This document shows positions 7,643-15,129 of a DNA stretch of 64,000 bases, in pieces (within the stretch, counting starts at the first letter, position 1; each line of letters begins with the position of its first letter). The notes beneath the pieces are model-generated. The model saw only the letters and a list, made by a program, of their open reading frames with translations. It was not told the DNA's origin and made no database searches. The DNA is from Winogradskyella ursingii. Lineage in GTDB: Bacteria > Bacteroidota > Bacteroidia > Flavobacteriales > Flavobacteriaceae. The DNA lies in assembly GCF_013403975.1 (NCBI RefSeq), contig NZ_JABFDH010000001.1:186001-250000 (forward strand), in the 5' to 3' direction. The position numbers were made by a program, and so were the translations under genes.

Positions 7643-8452
7643 TTACTCTTCCCAAACAACGCTTAATACGGAATTATGTGCATTAGAAATAATGCCGTAT
7701 TCAAAGAATTTGTAATCATTATCGTCTTCCCAATTCTTTAAATCGAACCAAGTAGATTTCCAAATTTGTTGCTTTGATTGGTGTTTAGAATATATCTTAT
7801 CCTTTTCAAAGAATTCCATAGCAACGGAATCTTCTGGTGGTTCAAGTTTTGTTCTATCGACAATAAAATGAGGATAGCCTTCTGGCCGTTTCCAATAACT
7901 TACCGACTTGTTGTGAGAGTGAAAAAGACAAATTGGTTGGTCGCCCAACTCAAAATATTTAAAGGTTATGGATGTTATGCTTGTTTTGAAAAACGTAGCT
8001 AAATCCCTGAGCAATTGTGGCGAAAAATTTTTGCCTTTTTGTTTCTCAAAGAAAAGATGACTTGGCATTAATAATTCTGACGCAAATTGATTGGCTTCGT
8101 ATTCCACACGTCCATTTTTGGCTTGTTTTTCCTTATTGTTAAACCAAGAAGTAGTAGCTTCAGTATCGTTATGGATATCAATACCTTTGTGAAGTATAAA
8201 ATGCCCTATTTCGTGGGCTAAAGTAAATCGCTTTCGTTGCTCAAATTCTATGTTCTGGTTTATTTCAATTACGGTATGCTTTTTACCAAATATTATTCGC
8301 CCATCAGAATTTAGCAAAGGTTTCTCGATAACAGTTGCACCAAGACCGCTTGCAAATAATTCTAAAGGAAAATCCAAAAGGCTTTCAAAACCATTCTTTT
8401 CCAATAAATCTCTTGCAGCAGCAGAACCTTTGTTATATCTATGATTCTTCAT
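7643..8452 (-). CDS. ImmA/IrrE family metallo-endopeptidase
   Basis: A 269-residue protein with the zinc protease motif HEIGH inside RKRFTLAHEIGHFILH (about residues 75-90), the glutamate region EYEANQFASELLMP and a family-typical C-terminal part. ImmA/IrrE proteases cleave repressors or anti-factors after a stress signal. No HTH domain is fused here, unlike many IrrE relatives. The gene is last in a three-gene operon (sigma-like, 133-residue protein, protease); start and preceding stop overlap by 14 bp. The obvious hypothesis is that it cleaves the 133-residue partner or the sigma-like protein. Confidence 0.88.
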   Translation of the reverse strand: MKNHRYNKGSAAARDLLEKNGFESLLDFPLELFASGLGATVIEKPLLNSDGRIIFGKKHTVIEINQNIEFEQRKRFTLAHEIGHFILHKGIDIHNDTEATTSWFNNKEKQAKNGRVEYEANQFASELLMPSHLFFEKQKGKNFSPQLLRDLATFFKTSITSITFKYFELGDQPICLFHSHNKSVSYWKRPEGYPHFIVDRTKLEPPEDSVAMEFFEKDKIYSKHQSKQQIWKSTWFDLKNWEDDNDYKFFEYGIISNAHNSVLSVVWEE

Positions 8453-8840
8453 TATCTAATTCGTCCATTAAGTCAACCAAATTTTTGCCTTTAATGATTT
8501 CCTTTATTTCTTCTGGCGTCAACTTGTCTAAGTTTCTAAACTGTACGGACATTTGTTTTGTTTCCACTAAATTTATGAGAGTGGCAATTGGTTTCTCTAT
8601 ATTTCTATTGATTGCATCTTGAAACTTTTCCACAATCCTATCAAGCAAGGCTTGATGGTTTTCTTGGGTTACTATAGCGGTTTGCGTAAACTTCAAACGC
8701 TTCAAAAAATTGGATATTTCTGCACTTTCCTTGGCGACATCCACACCCTCTTCCTCTAAGGATTTTTTTATCAATTCTATATCGGAATTCAGATAAAATT
8801 CTGTAATTCCCTTATCTATTTTATTTTTTAAATTGCTCAT
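8439..8840 (-). CDS. Hypothetical 133-residue helical protein between sigma-like factor and protease
   Basis: I do not recognise this family. It is charged and predicted to be mostly helical (SLEEEGVDVAKESAEISNFLKRLKF, IVEKFQDAINRNIEK, KLTPEEIKEIIKGKNLVDLMDEL), with no signal peptide or membrane segment. It overlaps the upstream sigma-like gene by 4 bp (ATGA-type overlap) and the downstream protease by 14 bp, so the three are translationally coupled. By position it could be an anti-sigma factor or the protease's substrate; that is inference. Confidence 0.75.
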   Translation of the reverse strand: MSNLKNKIDKGITEFYLNSDIELIKKSLEEEGVDVAKESAEISNFLKRLKFTQTAIVTQENHQALLDRIVEKFQDAINRNIEKPIATLINLVETKQMSVQFRNLDKLTPEEIKEIIKGKNLVDLMDELDNEES

Positions 8841-9430
8841 TTTACTTGACTGTTTAGTTTGCTTTTTCTTCTTTCAAGCCTTTTTAAGGCGCTGTAAACT
8901 TCGGTGGTTTCCACTTCCAAGAAACCTGCTATATCGCTTGGTTTGTAAATGTCCTCACACCAACATTCAAATATTAGCATCTCTAAGTCCGATGCCCCTG
9001 AGTCTTTAAGTAATGTAACATAGTTTTCTTTTAGTTTTTTGTTGTCAATCTCATTAAACGATAGGTCGTCTTGGCCAACTTCCTCTGAAAAAACGGGTAT
9101 ATCGAGGATGTAGGATTCTTCTGAACCGTCCTCTTCTTCGGGTGGTTTTCGTCTTTTTACTTTTTCGTGATACGCACTAATCTCACTTTTCAGAACACCG
9201 AAAAGGAAATTCTCAAAATCACACTTGTCTTTATCCCATTTCCTTATATCGTTAAGCGCTTTCTGAAAAACGTTGAATACAAAATCCAATTTTTGTTGTC
9301 CATCGTGATTATCGTTATAGTCGCCAAGTTTTTTCTTGGCAAAGGCTCTCATTCTTAAGACGAGGCTATTTAATTGGTCAACGGTGTAGCTGCTAAACAC
9401 ATCGGCCACCTCTTTGCTCAATTTATCCAT
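8837..9430 (-). CDS. ECF-like RNA polymerase sigma factor
   Basis: 197 residues from the chosen ATG at 9430; an upstream ATG at 9529 would add a hydrophobic, low-complexity stretch unlikely to be translated. A region-2-like segment (QQKLDFVFNVFQKALNDIRKWDKDKCDFENFLFGVLKSEISAYHEK) is followed by an acidic linker and a region-4-like HTH (ASDLEMLIFECWCEDIYKPSDIAGFLEVETTEVYSALKRLERRKSKL). It is first in an operon with the 133-residue gene and the ImmA/IrrE protease, and divergent from the conjugation-like operon at 9925. It may direct transcription of that operon. Divergence from canonical sigma-70 is considerable. Confidence 0.72.
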   Translation of the reverse strand: MDKLSKEVADVFSSYTVDQLNSLVLRMRAFAKKKLGDYNDNHDGQQKLDFVFNVFQKALNDIRKWDKDKCDFENFLFGVLKSEISAYHEKVKRRKPPEEEDGSEESYILDIPVFSEEVGQDDLSFNEIDNKKLKENYVTLLKDSGASDLEMLIFECWCEDIYKPSDIAGFLEVETTEVYSALKRLERRKSKLNSQVK

Positions 9431-9635
9431 ATAGATTGGTGTTCTGATAATAATATGCTTGCGGATTGAAAAAATTTGCCATCGAGTGGCAAAAAAGATA
9501 AAGAAGCAAGCATATAAGATTGAAGGCACAATATAAAAAAATTGATGTTACAAAGGCTTTTAATTAAAAAGCATAAAAAATGAGCGGAAATCCACAGCTC
9601 TGAATGGATATTGTTTAATCTTAAAATTCATTTTT

Positions 9636-9791
9636 ATGAATAGTATTAATTTCTCTAAAGGGAAACTTAGTTTATGCCACAAGAATAATTGTGTAAATGT
9701 TAAAGGTGATGTAGCTAAAGCCATTGTCTTTGGTATTGCAACCCTTGTTGTTATACGTGGCATTGCTTCTATGTTAGAGCAATCTAATTAG
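9636..9791 (+). CDS. Small 51-residue protein with one hydrophobic helix
   Basis: ATG at 9636, TAG at 9789-9791. The N-terminal half is basic with two cysteines (SKGKLSLCHKNNCVNVKG), followed by one hydrophobic helix (AKAIVFGIATLVVIRGIASML) near the C-terminus. A strong hairpin follows the stop. It lies alone between the divergent sigma-like and MBL operons. The coding call rests on the full frame, a plausible membrane segment and the terminator. No homologue is recognised. It does not end in glycine and is too short to be a ubiquitin-like protein. Confidence 0.5.
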   Translation: MNSINFSKGKLSLCHKNNCVNVKGDVAKAIVFGIATLVVIRGIASMLEQSN

Positions 9792-9799
9792 AGGCTTCA

Positions 9800-9833
9800 T
9801 TATGGTAGTTTTTTTAAGAAAAGACTACCATAA
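9800..9833 (+). terminator. Terminator hairpin after the 51-residue gene
   Basis: Ten-bp arms TTATGGTAGT (9800-9809) and ACTACCATAA (9824-9833), with further T/A pairing inside the loop. It separates the small gene from the MBL operon. Farther on, GCCAAT (9851-9856) and ATTGGC (9882-9887) form an inverted pair directly upstream of an AGAATTTG -7-like box (9890-9897), a possible operator/promoter for the operon at 9925. Confidence 0.65.
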
Positions 9834-9924
9834 TTAAAATTGAAAAAACAGCCAATTTGTCATCATTGATATTTATACCAGATTGGCGCAGAATTTGTAA
9901 ATAAAATGTTAAAAAAATAAAAAT

Positions 9925-11064
9925 ATGGGAAAGAACAAAGCAAAATATTATCCTGTTGGTAACGGTGACACTTCACTTTTCAAGATCAGCAATGCAAATA
10001 TTATAACAGATTGCAATATACGAGAGGTTAAAGATGGCATTTATGATGTAAAAAAGAACCTCATAGAAGAACTGGACACAAGAGATGACAAGCCCTACAC
10101 GGATTTATTCATCTTGACACACCACGACAACGACCATTGCTTAAATTTCAAAAAACACTTTCATACTGGAAAAATCAGTTCCTATGATGATGACGATGAT
10201 AAAATAATCATTGACGAATTGTGGGTCAACGAGTATATACTTGGCGACAACAATATATCTGATGATTCAGATGCTGGTGTAATAAGAAAAGAGGTGAGGC
10301 GAAGAAGAAATCTATACAAAAATAATGACAGATCTAAAGATGAGCGTGGAAACAGGTTAGTCCTAATTGGGTATGACGACAATAACGAGTTTACCAATGT
10401 TCCACAACATATACCAGGCAGCACAGTAACACAAATTAACGATACTGGTCTAAAGAATTTTGAGTTTTTTATACACGCACCATTCAAAGCAGACGTAATT
10501 GACTGCAATGCAAAAGAGGACAGAAATATGTCCAGTATTGTTTATCAAGCACGGTTCTACAAAAGCAACGGAAGTGATTTTTCGTGTAGAATATTACACG
10601 GTGGTGATGCAGACCACTATCGCTGGGCAACGATTAAAGAAAAATCAGAAAAAAATGACAACAAAGATGCTTTGGAATGGGATATTTTCCAAACACCACA
10701 TCATTGCTCTTGGACATTTTTCAACGATACACCTTATAAGGACGATGACAAGGGTATTGACAATTCTGAACCAAAACAAACCTCGATTGACATTTTAAAC
10801 TATAGTCTCACAGGGGCTAAGGTTGTGGCTACTTCAAAGAAAGTTGTAAATGACAAAGACAATCCGCCTCACTACCCTGCAAAAACAGAATACACCAATG
10901 TTGTAGGTGATAGCAATTTTAAAAACACACAAAAATTCTATGATGATTTTAAAAAACCTATTGTTTTTGAAATAGATGATTATGGCGCAACATTAATTAA
11001 AGCTTCAGCAGCTGCAATAAGTTCTGGTCTAAGTAAACCATCAAGGGCAGGAAGAGCAGGATAA
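9925..11064 (+). CDS. MBL-fold metallohydrolase (ComEC-like) with C-terminal Gly tail, first gene of ubiquitin-like operon
   Basis: A 379-residue metallo-beta-lactamase-fold protein. The metal motif reads THHDNDH (residues 65-71), an H-x-D-x-D-H variant. Later ligands are in ILHGGDADH (about 223-231) and FQTPHHCSW (255-263), as in the MBL domain of ComEC/Rec2. No signal peptide or membrane segment is seen, so it should be cytosolic. The last residues are SKPSRAGRAG: a flexible basic tail ending in glycine, immediately before the E2-E1-JAB gene, whose ATG follows after 2 bp. E1/E2 enzymes act on C-terminal glycines, so this tail may be the conjugated group; that is inferred. Substrate unknown (nucleic acid or nucleotide hydrolysis is common for the fold). 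Confidence 0.85.
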   Translation: MGKNKAKYYPVGNGDTSLFKISNANIITDCNIREVKDGIYDVKKNLIEELDTRDDKPYTDLFILTHHDNDHCLNFKKHFHTGKISSYDDDDDKIIIDELWVNEYILGDNNISDDSDAGVIRKEVRRRRNLYKNNDRSKDERGNRLVLIGYDDNNEFTNVPQHIPGSTVTQINDTGLKNFEFFIHAPFKADVIDCNAKEDRNMSSIVYQARFYKSNGSDFSCRILHGGDADHYRWATIKEKSEKNDNKDALEWDIFQTPHHCSWTFFNDTPYKDDDKGIDNSEPKQTSIDILNYSLTGAKVVATSKKVVNDKDNPPHYPAKTEYTNVVGDSNFKNTQKFYDDFKKPIVFEIDDYGATLIKASAAAISSGLSKPSRAGRAG

Positions 11065-11066
11065 GT

Positions 11067-13244
11067 ATGAAGCAAGATTACACAAACCCATCAACCGAAA
11101 AAGTAAAGATTGAAGAGCTTAAAAATGAGAAATCAAAACAAATAACATCTTCAATCGATGCTTTTGGTGGAACTGTAACACTCTTTGAATTATTGCAGGG
11201 CAGCGATAATGATGAGTTTTTATTTCTGAATTTTCTACCTGACATTCCTAATAACCCAATAAATGATATTAGGCAGGAAGAAATGATAGTTATAATAACT
11301 GCTGGCAGCACTCAAGAATTGCCCAAGGTTTTTGCATTAAGGGATGATTTCCCGCTTGGATTACCTCATACAAACATAACTAAAGACGAAAGACCTGTAA
11401 GTCTTTGTATATTTGAAGATAATTTTGAAGAGCTAAAACACCAATGGTCTGGTTCTTATTTTCTACAATCTATTAAAAACTGGTTAGAACTTACCGCAAG
11501 AGATGAGCTACACCAGGAAGACCAACCTTTGGAACCTTTTGTCATTGGAAGTAATGGGATTATAGTTGACCCCAACAATAATTACATCAAACAATTGCCA
11601 AGTGGTTTTTACAAAACCACAAACAGTTCTCTTGGTACGCCAATCCATAGGTTATTTATTGCAACACCGCCTTTGGATAATGGTGTTGTACACCAAAGAG
11701 TCGATAACCTATATGCCTTGAGCGAATTGTTTAAATCGAAAGATATCGACTTACTTAAACTTTTAAAACCAAAAATCATTGAATTAGTAAATGGTGGGTT
11801 GTCGCATAAAATCAACGGGGATTTTTGGAAAGGAATAGTTTTTTTAATTGTGGAAATTCCCGTTTTAAGGGATTCCAAGAATTCTGAGCCAACTTTAGCC
11901 GGGTTTAAAATTAATGCTACGATTAGTGAGTTGTCAACTATTTTTGGTAGAACGGTTGTTAATCTTAATAGTGTATTCGAAATAGAACAAAACCTAAGTG
12001 AAAGCAAACTTTCATCAATTAATATTGAAATTTTAAGCCCACACTTGAGCTTAAACAAAACATTGGCTAAAAATTATAGCGGAATCGATAAAAAGTGGTC
12101 AGAATCCAAGTTCTCACTTATTGGCCTTGGTGCTTTAGGCTCTCAGTTTTTTATGAATCTTGCTCGAAGTGGTTTTGGTCAATGGAATCTCATAGATAAG
12201 GATATTTTACTTCCACACAATTTTATAAGACACGCTTCAACAGATATTGAAAACCAAATTACAGTAAACAAGGCAGAAGCCATTTCAAAACAAGCTAACA
12301 GCCTTTTGAATGACTGTAATTTTTCTAAGCCTCTTCCAAAAAATATTTATGATGTCGAGAAATCAACACTTCTTAAATCAGATGTCATCCTCGATATGTC
12401 AACATCTATAGGTGTAGAAAGATACTTGGCAAACGAAATAAAGACGGTAAGAAAGTTTTCTTCGTTCCTAAACCCTATGGGTAGCGATTTAGTTATGCTT
12501 ACGGAAGACAACGAAAGCTATTATCCTTTAGATTTGTTGGAAATCCAGTATTATAAAGAGTTACTAGCAGATACCAGTTTGTCGCAACACTTGGCCTTTG
12601 AGCAAGATAAAAAAATTAGATATGCACGTGGTTGTAGAGATATCACCTCAAAAATCCCCCAAGAGAACCTTGCTATTTTTTCAGGTATCGCATCCAAAGC
12701 ATTCAAGAAAAAATTAAATAATGATGATGCCTCAATTGATATTTGGAAAATGGACGAGTCCAGTTCTATTAATCACTATACTTTTTTGGTAGATGATTGG
12801 TTTGAAGAAAAAATTAATGGCTGGACGATATTTTTCAACGAGAGCACTCTAAACAAAATATCAAAATTCAGAATTGACAAGTTACCCAATGAAACGGGTG
12901 GTATTTTAGTAGGTGCTATTGATAACTTCTACAAGAAGGTCTATGTGACCAATACAATTCTAGCACCTAAAGATAGTATTGAAAAACCAACTTTATTTAT
13001 ACGGGGCATAAAAGGTGTATGTGAAAAGCTTGAAATTATAAGCAATACGACCAATGATAACCTCAAATATTTAGGCGAATGGCATAGTCATCCTATAAAC
13101 TATGGATTGGCAATGAGCGGTGACGATAAAGTCCAATTTAGTGAACTTATGAATGAAGCCAAGCTTAATGGGCAACCAGCAATAATGTCTATTTTCGGTG
13201 ATAACGAAAAACATAAAACATACTTTGGTAATTATGAAATTTAA
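11067..13244 (+). CDS. E2-E1-JAB triple-domain ubiquitin-like conjugation/deconjugation protein
   Basis: A 725-residue protein with three enzyme modules. (1) An E2-like N-terminus: FPLGLPHTNI...RPVSLCIFED at about 95-118, with candidate catalytic Cys114, then a WL helix and EDQPLEP. (2) An E1/ThiF domain with the nucleotide motif GLGALGSQ (353-360), the D-K-D-x-L-x-P-H-N box at 377-385 and candidate thiol Cys523 in YARGCRD. (3) A C-terminal JAB/JAMM metalloprotease: ETGGILVG (Glu609), GEWHSHP (His673, His675), SGDD (Ser684, Asp687). Type II CBASS has Cap2 (E2-E1) and Cap3 (JAB) as separate proteins; here they are one chain. It sits between an MBL gene and a membrane protein gene. It is expected to conjugate a C-terminal glycine to targets and also reverse this. 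Confidence 0.9.
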   Translation: MKQDYTNPSTEKVKIEELKNEKSKQITSSIDAFGGTVTLFELLQGSDNDEFLFLNFLPDIPNNPINDIRQEEMIVIITAGSTQELPKVFALRDDFPLGLPHTNITKDERPVSLCIFEDNFEELKHQWSGSYFLQSIKNWLELTARDELHQEDQPLEPFVIGSNGIIVDPNNNYIKQLPSGFYKTTNSSLGTPIHRLFIATPPLDNGVVHQRVDNLYALSELFKSKDIDLLKLLKPKIIELVNGGLSHKINGDFWKGIVFLIVEIPVLRDSKNSEPTLAGFKINATISELSTIFGRTVVNLNSVFEIEQNLSESKLSSINIEILSPHLSLNKTLAKNYSGIDKKWSESKFSLIGLGALGSQFFMNLARSGFGQWNLIDKDILLPHNFIRHASTDIENQITVNKAEAISKQANSLLNDCNFSKPLPKNIYDVEKSTLLKSDVILDMSTSIGVERYLANEIKTVRKFSSFLNPMGSDLVMLTEDNESYYPLDLLEIQYYKELLADTSLSQHLAFEQDKKIRYARGCRDITSKIPQENLAIFSGIASKAFKKKLNNDDASIDIWKMDESSSINHYTFLVDDWFEEKINGWTIFFNESTLNKISKFRIDKLPNETGGILVGAIDNFYKKVYVTNTILAPKDSIEKPTLFIRGIKGVCEKLEIISNTTNDNLKYLGEWHSHPINYGLAMSGDDKVQFSELMNEAKLNGQPAIMSIFGDNEKHKTYFGNYEI

Positions 13245-13262
13245 AATTAAAGCATATTAAAG

Positions 13263-13958
13263 ATGATGAAACCAACAGAATATTATATTAAAGCAAGACT
13301 ATTTCCTACGATAATTTGTGCAGTTCCATTGTGGACATTATACTATTTTGGCTTCAGCGAAAAAATTATTGATTTCATAGAATTTCTCAAAGGGTATAAA
13401 TGGGTTAGCGATATAACAATCTCTATTGCCATAATTTACTTTATGACCCAAATTAACAGGTTCATCGCAAAAGAGATTTTTCAAAATATTTTCTTTAAAG
13501 AAGAAAAGAATATGCCAACAACCAATTTCTTGCTTTATTCAAACACATTCTTTGCACAAAGCACAAAAAAACGTATCCGTGAAAAAATCAAAGAAAGATT
13601 TGGAATAGAGCTTCTCAATGCGTCTCAAGAAAATGAAGATGAATTAGAAGCAAGAAAAACAATTGTTGATGCAGTAGCACAAGTTAGAAATGTGACAAGG
13701 GACAATCGCCTTTTGTTACAACACAATATAGAATATGGCTTTACCAGAAATCTAATCGGTGGCTGTCTTATTGCAGTTTTAGTTACTGTGTTCAATCTTT
13801 ATTTCTTTAAGACCATAGCCACAAATGTACAAGCTGTAAACATCAGTATTATAGTTGGTACTTTATATCTAATACCTATACTTCTAAGTAAGTATTTAGT
13901 AAATCGATATGGAAAAAACTATGCGAAAGTTTTGTTTGAGCAATTTTTAAACGTCTAA
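13263..13958 (+). CDS. Four-helix membrane protein, putative effector
   Basis: 231 residues with two N-terminal hydrophobic helices (about 13-30 and 46-64), a charged cytosolic middle (about 70-155, rich in K/E/R) and two C-terminal helices (about 163-182 and 190-209). No family is recognised with certainty. The 2+loop+2 layout resembles pore-forming effectors (such as S-4TM or SLATT-like proteins) seen in nucleotide- and ubiquitin-linked defence systems, a resemblance of layout only. It lies 18 bp after the E2-E1-JAB gene and 2 bp before the second MBL gene, so it belongs to the same operon. Confidence 0.75.
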   Translation: MMKPTEYYIKARLFPTIICAVPLWTLYYFGFSEKIIDFIEFLKGYKWVSDITISIAIIYFMTQINRFIAKEIFQNIFFKEEKNMPTTNFLLYSNTFFAQSTKKRIREKIKERFGIELLNASQENEDELEARKTIVDAVAQVRNVTRDNRLLLQHNIEYGFTRNLIGGCLIAVLVTVFNLYFFKTIATNVQAVNISIIVGTLYLIPILLSKYLVNRYGKNYAKVLFEQFLNV

Positions 13959-13960
13959 GT

Positions 13961-14986
13961 ATGGATTTCAGTATAGATATGTTAGACTTAGGAAATGCAG
14001 ACTGTAATATAATCTGGACAAAAGAACAAAGCCAGAATTATATTACAATTATTGATGCTGGAAACCCAAATGATGCAAAAAAGATTATTGCACATTATAA
14101 AAAATATATTGAGCCAAACATAAAAGAGAACACCCCAATTTTAATAATAAACTCTCATCCACATAAAGACCATATTGGTGGTCTGGTGGATCTTGTACAT
14201 TTTTTTAATAGTAAAATCGCTCGTTTTTATTATAATGACCCTACTAAGTACATAAATGAAGACAAAAGAGGTGGAATAAAAGAACTTAGTGAATCCATTC
14301 TTTACTCTAACAGAAGGGTTAAAAAAGTAATGCAATCTATTAAAGATGTTGAGAGCTTAAAAGAAGTATTAAGCCAATATAATATACAACCTATTGAAGC
14401 ATTTTCAGATACTGTACTTGACCATAATTTATTTGAAATAGTCGGGCCCTCTAAAGAGTTCTATTTAGAACAATTAGAATATTTTACAAATGTTGACCGC
14501 TTAAAATTTATGAGCTTAAATACCATTAAAGAAGCTGATGTTAATGAGGTTGATGAAGGACTGAAGCCTTGTTCTATTTTAGATGAGAAAAATGATTCAT
14601 CAGCAGAAAATCTAACTTCAGTATTAACAAAATTTACAGATTCTAAAGGCAGAAAATATCTTTTTACTGCCGACGCTGGAATTGATTCATTTGAATCGGC
14701 AGTCAATAACGGATACGATATAAAAGACTTACACATATGCCAACTGCCCCATCACGGTAGTAGAAGAAATATTAGTACTAATTGGGTGTCAAATTTTGAT
14801 CCTAAGCAGTTTTGGGTTTCTGCAAATGGAAGTGCAAAGCATCCAAGGAAAGCAGTAATAAGTTGTATTAAAAAGAATTTACCACATTGTAAAGTGTTCA
14901 GCACTCACAAAGGTGGCAGTAAACATATTAATTCTACTAATAGCCTATTTCCAGAAAGAAATTGGACTACGGCGAAATCATTGTAG
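13961..14986 (+). CDS. MBL-fold metallohydrolase (ComEC-like), second in the operon
   Basis: A 341-residue MBL-fold protein with the canonical H-x-H-x-D-H motif (HPHKDH, residues 66-71, followed by IGG), a later ADAG box and CQLPHHGSRRN near residue 265, then THKGGSKH close to the end. This is the ComEC/Rec2-type arrangement without membrane domains. It begins 2 bp after the membrane protein gene. It differs from the first MBL protein of the operon both in its metal motif and in its tail (TTAKSL, no glycine). It may be a nuclease or nucleotide phosphodiesterase acting as effector or regulator. Confidence 0.85.
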   Translation: MDFSIDMLDLGNADCNIIWTKEQSQNYITIIDAGNPNDAKKIIAHYKKYIEPNIKENTPILIINSHPHKDHIGGLVDLVHFFNSKIARFYYNDPTKYINEDKRGGIKELSESILYSNRRVKKVMQSIKDVESLKEVLSQYNIQPIEAFSDTVLDHNLFEIVGPSKEFYLEQLEYFTNVDRLKFMSLNTIKEADVNEVDEGLKPCSILDEKNDSSAENLTSVLTKFTDSKGRKYLFTADAGIDSFESAVNNGYDIKDLHICQLPHHGSRRNISTNWVSNFDPKQFWVSANGSAKHPRKAVISCIKKNLPHCKVFSTHKGGSKHINSTNSLFPERNWTTAKSL

Positions 14987-15129
14987 GCAAAATATTTACT
15001 TAATTAATATTAAAGTGGGTTTACCTTTATCTAGTTTTTAAAACTGAATAAATATTATCTAAAACTATTTTAACAATTTTGGCTATGTTCCTTATGATTT
15101 TTAAAAATAACTCACTCATAATTTTTTAT

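Noticed and set aside
8837-9529. Sigma-like gene starting at 9529
   Set aside because: The extra 33 residues are hydrophobic and low in similarity to sigma factors; the ATG at 9430 begins the region-2-like sequence directly.
9925-11064. Ubiquitin-like beta-grasp domain in the first MBL protein's C-terminal region
   Set aside because: The last 60 residues read as the end of the MBL fold plus a flexible tail; I see no beta-grasp pattern, only the terminal glycine.
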